Source: Lampris incognitus
Lineage: Eukaryota > Chordata > Actinopteri > Lampriformes > Lampridae
Direction of reading: 5' to 3'
Assembly (NCBI RefSeq): GCF_029633865.1
Contig: NC_079214.1
Span: 35,749,804-35,813,803 of the forward strand
Length of the DNA: 64,000 bases
This document shows positions 57,890 through 64,000 of the stretch, in pieces; the first letter of the stretch is position 1; every line of letters begins with the position of its first letter. Position numbers and translations under genes: made by a program. The notes below the pieces were generated by a model that was not told the origin of the DNA, made no database searches, and saw only the letters and a program-made list of their open reading frames with translations.

Positions 57890-58506
57890 ATGCATGCGTG
57901 CATGAATACGTGCATGTGAGTGTAGTCGTTCCCTACCTCTGTGAATGGTTTTGGCAGGCGTTCCAGAGGAAACTGATGATGGCAGAGTTCACAGTTGCTG
58001 CTGTTTGAGGCAGTGAGCCAGTGCTCAAGACAGGCACGGTGCACCATGGCCAGGGTGCCGGAGCACTCACAGGGGGATAGCAGCTCCCCTGAACCCCCTC
58101 CCTCATGGCAGATCCTACAAAATGGCTCTTCACTGCTCAGACTTGCACACGGGGGAAGATGGAAGAGAGTATAAATTACATCATACACTGGTAAATATGT
58201 GCCTGTATGTGTGCATATGTACATGTATGTGCACAGGGTATCTTCATAACAGCATTGGAGATGGAGATGTGTGTGTGTTTTTTTGTTGTGTGAGTGTGTT
58301 ATTGACTTGCCCTGGTGGTACCTGTCACTGATGGTTCTGTACTCTGCAGGGAGTGTGTCTCCTTGGCAGTTCACAGTTCCCTGGTTGTAGATGTTTAGCT
58401 CCTCCCCCTGATCCTCTTCAGGCCTACACTTTGCCTCCCCTTTAAGGGTGCCCACCCACGGCTCCAGGGGCTGCTGTTTTGTCATGTCTGCTATGTAAGG
58501 GGCCAT
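49775..58506 (-). CDS. RING-CH E3 ubiquitin ligase, MARCHF2/3 type
   Basis: Membrane-bound E3 ligase expected in endosomal/Golgi membranes, where it ubiquitinates trafficking membrane proteins. Coding exons on minus: 58506-58322, 58141-57937, 50948-50742, 49933-49775, all GT-AG and in frame (756 bp, 251 residues; MARCHF2 is 246 and MARCHF3 253). Exon 2 carries the RING-CH finger: [30 protein letters not shown], with the C4HC3 order. Exon 3 has two membrane spans ([16 protein letters not shown] and [16 protein letters not shown]). Exon 4 encodes the cytosolic tail ending KETMV, a PDZ-ligand-like C-terminus as in MARCHF2/3. The N-terminal 60 residues do not match either paralog. Similarity is split between MARCHF2 and MARCHF3, so I give no symbol. 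A marchf3 label would be the nearest. Confidence 0.92.
50742..50948 (-). CDS. MARCHF-type ligase exon 3: two membrane spans
   Basis: 207 bp, [20 protein letters not shown] then the first span, [13 protein letters not shown] loop, and the second span ending AFWTV. Phase 0 at both ends. Confidence 0.94.
51385..51822 (-). mobile_element. tRNA-derived SINE, family 1, copy 6
   Basis: Complete reverse copy from the 'ctccccaattgta' tail end to the head 'ctatgctacccggatgccca' (B box near 51765). Target duplication not obvious. Confidence 0.88.
52534..53033 (-). mobile_element. AFC-like tRNA-derived SINE(s)
   Basis: On minus, from 53033: tRNA head 'cccagtggttagcactgttg' with B box 'gggttggaacccc', then 'gtgtggagtttgcatgttct' and 'ggtttcctcccacc', ending in 'cattgtaagaatacaatgac' near 52690. 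A second piece at 52534-52660 is the 'ggataagcggtttgg' plus GGAT tail of a related element. Confidence 0.75.
53640..55905 (-). mobile_element. RTE-type LINE, 5'-truncated and decayed
   Basis: On minus: the endonuclease end STDHHLVV near 55860, then a linker, the RT (55323-54784: [58 protein letters not shown], then [14 protein letters not shown]), and 54543-53644 ([34 protein letters not shown] and a long C-terminal part). The catalytic FADD is changed to FAGD and several stops and frameshifts break it, so it is inactive. Ends with ATGAG/ATGA units as RTE elements do. Confidence 0.85.
55925..56314 (-). mobile_element. tRNA-derived SINE, family 1, copy 7 (head-truncated)
   Basis: Abuts the LINE. 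Tail 'ctccccagttgtgtctggcc' at left. It runs to the B-box region near 56290 but lacks the first about 35 bp of the head. Confidence 0.85.
56880..56907. repeat. (GT)n microsatellite
   Basis: About 28 bp of GT repeats. Confidence 0.9.
57149..57244. repeat. Perfect 45-bp hairpin
   Basis: Arms 57149-57193 and 57200-57244 are exact reverse complements with a 6-base loop (atgaac). Just outside the left arm is 'ttcatccaggtcatgg', resembling Penelope-like terminal repeats. Lies 690 bp past exon 2 in the ligase intron. Confidence 0.95.
57838..57887. repeat. (GT)n microsatellite
   Basis: About 50 bp in ligase intron 2, 50 bp from the exon 2 donor. Confidence 0.97.
57937..58141 (-). CDS. MARCHF-type ligase exon 2: RING-CH
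   Basis: 205 bp holding the whole RING-CH domain from [11 protein letters not shown] to ERLPKPFTE, with all zinc ligands present. The donor GTAGGG is followed by a (TG)n repeat (57838-57887). Confidence 0.95.
58322..58506 (-). CDS. MARCHF-type ligase coding exon 1
   Basis: Encodes [17 protein letters not shown] and on to YRTISD, ending in phase 2 at GTACCA. The exon probably starts at 58537 after a tgtgtgtcag acceptor. Two upstream ATGs (58525, 58514) open very short frames. Met8 (58485) is an alternative start. Confidence 0.75.
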
Positions 58507-58679
58507 TCACTCATGTCAGAAGCATCACCCCTATTATCTGACACACAGACACACAGAAACATCAGGCAAATGAATAGGCCAAAGTACATCAAAGTTGCAT
58601 CGATGTTGCAAATTCAGGATCATGTATAATTCCACTGGTCACTCTAGAAAACAAAGATCATACAACACATCTTAATGGT

Positions 58680-58706
58680 ATATATATATATATATACATC
58701 TTAACG

Positions 58707-58738
<32 letters not shown>

Positions 58739-58744
58739 ATATAC

Positions 58745-58785
<41 letters not shown>

Positions 58786-58788
58786 ATA
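58680..58788. repeat. (TA)n(GT)n compound repeats
   Basis: Two TA blocks and two GT blocks interleaved upstream of the ligase ATG exon. Confidence 0.95.
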
Positions 58789-59039
58789 GCTTCTGTTCAC
58801 TTTAAAGATATACAAGGACTCAGACAAAAAGGACAACATTCAAAACCTCTTCAGAACAGTGGTTGTTAATGCTGTATTTACTTTGCCCTGAACAATGGGC
58901 TGTGATTAAAGTTTACAGCTTCACATCACAAGTGAAGTTGTAAACTCTAATCAGTTGTAAACTCTAATCAGAACAACAGTTAAAAATCCGGATGCCACAA
59001 TTACTGGAAAGTGAATGCTGTGTTCTAACCACTTGCCTT

Positions 59040-59455
59040 CTCGTGCCCCCCCCACCCCCGTCTTCTCTTCCACCCCTGGTCTGGGGCAGGCTGGGGACCG
59101 AACGCTTGACCTGCCCCCTCCCTCAACTCCCTCCCCAAGCGCATCGGACACTGCAGCGGTCTGCCCACATTCAGGTCATTGGTCGGGACTCACCTCTTCA
59201 GACTTCATCTGTGATTTATGTGATTTATGATGTTTGTTTTTCTTCCCCTTTTGTATCTGTCCAAGTCGGAGAGTACTGCTTGCGTCAAGTGTGGCTGCCG
59301 CTTCTCCCTCTCATAGCCCCCTTCCCATCCACCCCTGTATGTCTGTGTTATGTTTATCTGTTGTCTTGTTTCACCCCGTTTATTGTAAAGTGACTTTGAG
59401 TATTTGAAAAGCGCTATAGAAGTTTAATTTATTATTATTATTATTATTATTACAA
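59040..59455 (+). mobile_element. LINE 3' end with (TTA)n tail
   Basis: Ends 'tgtaaagtgactttgagtat', 'gaaaagcgctatagaagttt' and then TTA repeats, a 3' end common in fish non-LTR elements. Upstream text has no intact coding. Confidence 0.55.
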
Positions 59456-59459
59456 ATGT

Positions 59460-60490
59460 CTTGTTGGCAGCTATAAATGCAATGGACAATTGCTTAGTTT
59501 TCCTTACTATCAGTGGCCCTTACAGTTAAATGGAGAGTGTGAAGTTTGGTGGATGGGTCATGAATCAGCTCTGCTCGCCTGTATTCTGTCCAAGACAGAC
59601 ACGAGCAGGGAATTACAAAGAACCCCAGTGGTGATCAATAGTGAAGATGATCTGCCATTATCCCAGGAAGGCACGCCGGACACCCAAATCACTTCCCTTG
59701 TTGAAGCAGGACTATGTTGGACATTAAAGTGAGCCATTGCCGCTTTAACAGATCTAGCTAGTGCGCTGGAGCAAACGGATCTGGGGATTTGATTGAGGTC
59801 TTAAGGTGAAGCATTTGCTTTTAATGTGGCTGTTTGGGTAGAAAATGGAAGCTTTAAGGCCTCGACGAGCTTTACGTGTATACCCAGAGCTATAGGAAAC
59901 ATCATCCAGGTGTGATTAGAATACAAGCCTATTCTGTATTCACTGCCACTTTTACAGCGATTGATTATCGCAGCATTTCAGCAATAAACTCTGGCTGTTT
60001 AATGAATAGGTTCACATTTGGTCCGCAAGAGTTGAGGTTAACGTGGTATTCTAGCACATTCAAAGCAATGAAGTGAAGCACACTGCTGGGTTTAATTGGG
60101 ACTAAATGCACTCAATCTGCTGTTAGAACTGATCGTCAGTCCTTTTTCTGGATATTTTATTCCTAAAAAAAAAAAAAAGCACACTACTGTTGAACACTTA
60201 GGATTGAGACTTGGCTTTTCTCTAAGTGTGAATTGTGCACACCTCAAAATAACACCTCCTGTCTTACAATCAACAAGTTTTGATTTAGCTTGGTAAACTG
60301 CAAGGTGTCACAATCAATCAAACGAACAAACACACATGCACACACAGTGAAGTGTGAAACACAACATTAATCTTTATACAGTTTCAATCACAAGCCAGCC
60401 TAAAGGCTTTTTGAACCACTCGCCTGTGAGGCAGAAAACAGCAGATCTACCCAACAAGTAGCACGGTAAATAAAGTAATGACAGCAGTCT
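59460..60490. other. Upstream ligase region: unassigned
   Basis: No convincing exon or mobile element. Reading frames show no family resemblance. Confidence 0.4.
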
Positions 60491-60493
60491 TAC

Positions 60494-60660
60494 CACCAAG
60501 GAAGCAACCTGCTTGATATCCCCGAATACTCTGTCGAACGGCGGGCTCACTTACTCTGAAAAAAGTCCTTTTCTCTGGGTATTTATCGGACGGAGGGTGT
60601 TTATGGAGCCGCTCGGCGTTTGAGTGTTGTGCCTCCCAAAGCCTGCCCACAGATTAGTGC
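60494..60660 (-). promoter_or_regulatory. Candidate 5' exon/promoter of the ligase gene
   Basis: On minus a moderately GC-rich stretch ends in CTTGGTG followed by a consensus donor GTAAGA at 60493. It is the only good donor-like site I noticed upstream of the ATG exon and could end a non-coding first exon. No ligase coding there. Confidence 0.3.
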
Positions 60661-60784
60661 AGATGACGGCCAATGGTGAGAATAGCGAGGGATTAGGTGG
60701 AGGGAAAGTGAGGGCCTGACCAGGCAAACTGAGTTCACATCAGTGTGGGTTACACCAGGCGGGCGCACCACCTCACTGTGCTAC

Positions 60785-60807
60785 ACCACCACCACCACCA
60801 CCACCAC
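60785..60807. repeat. (CCA)n trinucleotide repeat
   Basis: About 8 CCA units. Confidence 0.9.
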
Positions 60808-60989
60808 AACCCTGCTTCCCTTAATCCTGTTACAGCAGCAAAACCCCTTCACCGGCCCCCCAGCTCCTATGGTAATTTAGGCTCCGGTCTGGTAGAGCAG
60901 GTCTGCCGCTACCCCTCTGCTTCACAGACCAAGGATGATGGGGATTGGGGGGGGGGGGCTGCTGGAGCTGACGGTGTTGTTGTGAAGTG

Positions 60990-61772
60990 AATGTCTATGG
61001 GATTAGGTGGAGTACCCCTGAGCAAGGCAAAGTTGATCACTTATTTCTAAAGGCAGCTGTGGCTGTCATATTGCTGCATGTGAGGGACAGAAAGAGAGAA
61101 ACCCACAAATAAAAGCTTCTCTCTCTCTCTTATCATTTTGGGTTTTTTTTATGAGTATATTTATTGATTTCACTGCAGTACAGAACAACACAATCCCCTA
61201 CATATACCCATCTACATCACCTTTCTATACTCACAGCAAAACTCTTACGGCACAGCGGCCTTGACCTTTGACCTCCCATACTATTCATTTATTCTTTCAC
61301 ACTTTTTTCCCCACAGTAGGAATTCAAGATTTACCCACTGTCCAATGATTCACGCCTAAAGAGCACTCGAGTCAGTTTAAAGTGGTTAAGGGATGTCTCT
61401 TTATGACTGAGTGAAAAGTAACCTAGACAGAGGAGTTCAGACCAGGGCCAAGACTGTGTTTGCTCAAACAGAAGTGTGGCGACTGACTGGAGCAATAAAA
61501 AATGATACTAGAATAACATGATCAGCGTTAACCGCAGTCTAAGGAAGGGGTTGCGGACAAGACTTTAAAGCCATTGACACGTTCCTATGTATATGCCATG
61601 TCAAAACTGAGACAAAATTTGCCTATTCAAGTAAGAAAATCTGCAGAACACACAAAATAATCTGCTAGTGCAGTGAGATTATTCAGCTACGTAAGATTTC
61701 TCAAAACAAGATAAAAGCACTTGTGTGCAGGAAACAACAGAAATCTTGAAACTAAACTAACTAACTAACTAT

Positions 61773-61819
<47 letters not shown>

Positions 61820-62040
61820 GCTAGCTAAATTGTTTTGATTCTAAGGTATACTGTCTAGTCTGAAGCACAACTTAAGTTCAACTTTGTCATATGTATTAGA
61901 ATACAATGGCATTATTGTGCTCTGGCTCTGTCTGCCTGAACACAAGGGACACAAGGACAAACCCTCCAACAACAAAAAAATCAGACTATGTACACAGTGA
62001 ATTCATACATTATATACACAACATACATTACATGATAACA
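60990..62040. other. Intergenic, mostly unassigned
   Basis: Holds the (AACT)n repeat at 61758-61829 and no gene that I can support. Confidence 0.45.
61758..61829. repeat. (AACT)n tetranucleotide repeat
   Basis: About 17 units of AACT/CTAA with one interruption, ending in CTAG units. Confidence 0.95.
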
Positions 62041-63110
62041 CAACAATGTAAGGTGCATATGGGTGTGTCAGCTGTTCAGTAACCTGACCGCCTGTGGAAA
62101 GAAACTATTACTGAGATGGGCGGTGTGTGATTTGATGCTCTGGTAACGTTTCTAGATGTAAGGAGCAAGGACAGAACATGAGCGGGGTGGCTGGTGTCCT
62201 TAATGATGTTTTGGGCTTTCCGTTTGCAGCGAGCAGTATAAATATTATGAAGTTGTGGTAGTTCCATGCCAGTGATTTTTGCTGCTGTCTTTACAGTCCT
62301 TTGAAGCAGTCTGCAGTCCTGAGCAGTCAGGTTGCCAAACCACGCTGTGATACAGCCTGTCAAGACACTCTCCATGGTACTGTGATAGAAGTTCATCTTG
62401 AGACCCATCAGAAAAACAGTCTCTGCTGTGTCTTCTTGAGGATGAAATTGGTGTCGAGAGACCATGTGAGGGTGTCTGTGATGTGTAAACCGAGAAATCT
62501 AAAACTGTCCACAATGTCAACAGATGAACCATTGATGGAAGTGGGAATGTGATTTCCTCTGATCTTTCTAAAGTCAACAAGGATTTATTTTGTCTTATTG
62601 ACATTTAGAGAGAGGTTGTTATCATGGCATCCATCCACCCATTATCCAAGCCACTTATCCCAATCGGGGTCGCGGGGATGCTGGAACCTATCCCAGCAGT
62701 CATTGGGCAGCAGGCAGGGAGACACCCTGGACAGGCCGCCAGGCCATCACAGGCCCCTATTTCAGCAGCTCATATATATTCTGTATTTCAAAATTCAATA
62801 TCTCCCTCAGATCTTAAATCTCCTCACTAGATCCGAGGCTTTTGGTTGGTGTTCAGTATCATATGGTTAAATCTTCCTCTTCCCTCCTATAGGCCCTCTC
62901 ATCACTGTCACTTATTAGTCCAATCACTGTGGTGTCATCTGCAAATTTAATGATGCTGAGACAGCAGCCCTGAGGTGCGATGGTCCTAAGAACTAATGTG
63001 GATGAGTATGTTTTACCTATTCTCACAGTCTGGGGCCTGCCTGTCAGGAAATCAAACAGCCAATTACAGATAGAGCTGCCCAGACCAAGACCTCTGAATC
63101 TCAAGACCAG
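62040..63110 (-). mobile_element. CR1-like LINE, 5'-truncated
   Basis: On minus from 63110: LGLGSSICNWLFDFLTGRPQ, APQGC, KFADDTTVIGLISDSDE, then (after an inserted SINE tail at 62627-62760) NKSLLTLERSEEI region, ESVLTGCITAWFGN, TVKTAAKITG and KDTSHPAHVL. This is the same CR1/Rex1-type RT C-terminal half as the 20830-23832 element, but a different subfamily. Part of the RT between APQGC and IIKFADD is deleted. Confidence 0.85.
62627..62760 (-). mobile_element. SINE tail inserted in LINE
   Basis: 'atccatccacccattatcca', 'gggatgctggaacctatccc' and 'acaccctggacaggccgcca' match 52534-52660 in the same orientation, interrupting the CR1-like LINE. Confidence 0.75.
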
Positions 63111-63119
63111 TTTGGATGG

Positions 63120-64000
63120 TTCAAGTAAGTTTAATCATGCAAGTAATAGACAAAACCATTATATAACAGTTCTCCACAAAAAGCTTTCAGACGTTACTTC
63201 TAAAAATGCTCTTTTAAAGATGAAACAACTACGTTAGTTAGCTCATGATTGATATTCTTAAATCACGATAAATAATCTTATATTTATCTTGATGAATAAA
63301 TTATTATTTTTTTAAACAAGTTGGGAAAATATTTTTAAGACTGACAGACTTGTACAGATAAACCGTTTTTGCAGTGCAATTGAACACCTTGCTTTACTGG
63401 TTTCTGTCTGGGATCAAGGTTTAGGGGGACGGTGGTGTGAAAATGCGCTGAGCTGCTTAAAAATCATGGCTTTGTGTAGAGTATATTGGTCTGACTGCAG
63501 TCTGGAAATCACTGAGACATATTAAATACAGCTTCTCCCTTTGTTCCCGTCTGGGCCTCCCTCTTCACCACCACTCTCAGGAAACCGTGGAGGACCCAGA
63601 CAAAGACATAAATATTGAAAGGAGAAAATGAATGTTTTCAGATAAGTCCTGTTTCAGTTTTACTCTTAAAAATGTAAAAGTTGTACTGTAAGTCCATGGA
63701 ACTACTAGTTTTTGAACAAATGAACAAACCGTTTTGATAAAACAGATCTAGGTGCGTATTACATATACAGACCTCGATATTATTGTTTTGCATCATTTAT
63801 GGGAAACAGCCAATGATAAATAGGATCTCCATCTGATGGTGCAGGAGATTAGGGGGTGCCATCGTCGATGATTAGTCTTTTTTCAATTTGTTGGCTATTT
63901 GCCATTTCTACTTCCTAGACTAAAATTAAAAAAACAAAACCCATTGATACTTCTTTAAAATGCAAAATATTTTATACATGCAGATGCAGTTATGGGGGGC
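63120..64000. other. Right edge: unassigned
   Basis: AT-rich sequence with no exon or clear repeat that I can support. Confidence 0.45.

Larger units (their letters stand above)
50949..57936 (-). other. Ligase intron 2 (7 kb), filled with mobile elements
   Basis: Contains two family 1 SINEs, an AFC-like SINE, an RTE-type LINE and a long hairpin. No coding exon of the ligase is missing between exons 2 and 3, because the spliced frame is continuous. Confidence 0.8.

Noticed and set aside
59490-59732. 80-codon frame upstream of the ligase gene
   Set aside because: No homology, no splice context, and flanked by LINE-tail DNA.

Overview
This is a teleost fish nuclear genome window. Long dinucleotide repeats, several tRNA-derived SINE families, Tc1/mariner, Penelope-like and CR1/RTE-type elements, and multi-exon genes with GT-AG introns all point that way. 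There are no bacterial-style operons, CRISPR arrays or rRNA genes. I find three protein-coding genes. Most of the rest is intron and intergenic DNA filled with mobile elements. Layout: (1) positions 1-27 kb hold the 5' end of adamtsl3 on the minus strand: a signal-peptide exon (26441-26506), a 24-kb first intron and exon 2 (2134-2253); later exons lie beyond the left edge. (2) A gap of about 2.5 kb with a long (GATA)n repeat separates it from a complete nuclear lamin gene on the plus strand (29848-48382, 11 coding exons, 597 residues, CaaX box CAVM). (3) Tail-to-tail with the lamin, on the minus strand, is a complete RING-CH E3 ligase of the MARCHF2/3 type (58506-49775, 4 coding exons, 251 residues). 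(4) The right-hand 5.5 kb holds a possible 5' exon of that ligase and a 5'-truncated CR1-like LINE. The lamin looks like lamin LIII (lmnl3, also called lamin B3), the fourth vertebrate lamin, lost in mammals. Its neighbour adamtsl3 maps to human 15q25, the fourth corner of the MEF2/lamin paralogon (1q: LMNA/MEF2D; 5q: LMNB1/MEF2C, MARCHF3; 19p: LMNB2/MEF2B, MARCHF2; 15q: MEF2A, ADAMTSL3). The MARCHF gene is about equally like MARCHF2 and MARCHF3, so it may be the matching third ohnolog. The three genes do not form one pathway: one is extracellular matrix, one nuclear envelope, one endosomal membrane ubiquitination. Their adjacency reflects ancestry. The most unusual non-genic structures are: a pair of inverted 44-nt hammerhead-ribozyme-like motifs (18875-19039); hammerhead-like cores in the Penelope-type terminal repeats; a Tc1 copy rebuilt as a 1.2-kb foldback with two 535-bp arms (19195-20391); an apparently intact Tc1/mariner element with DD36E spacing in lamin intron 3 (36530-37749); a perfect 45-bp hairpin (57149-57244); dinucleotide repeats abutting several splice sites; and a possible intronic-polyadenylation lamin isoform without a CaaX box.
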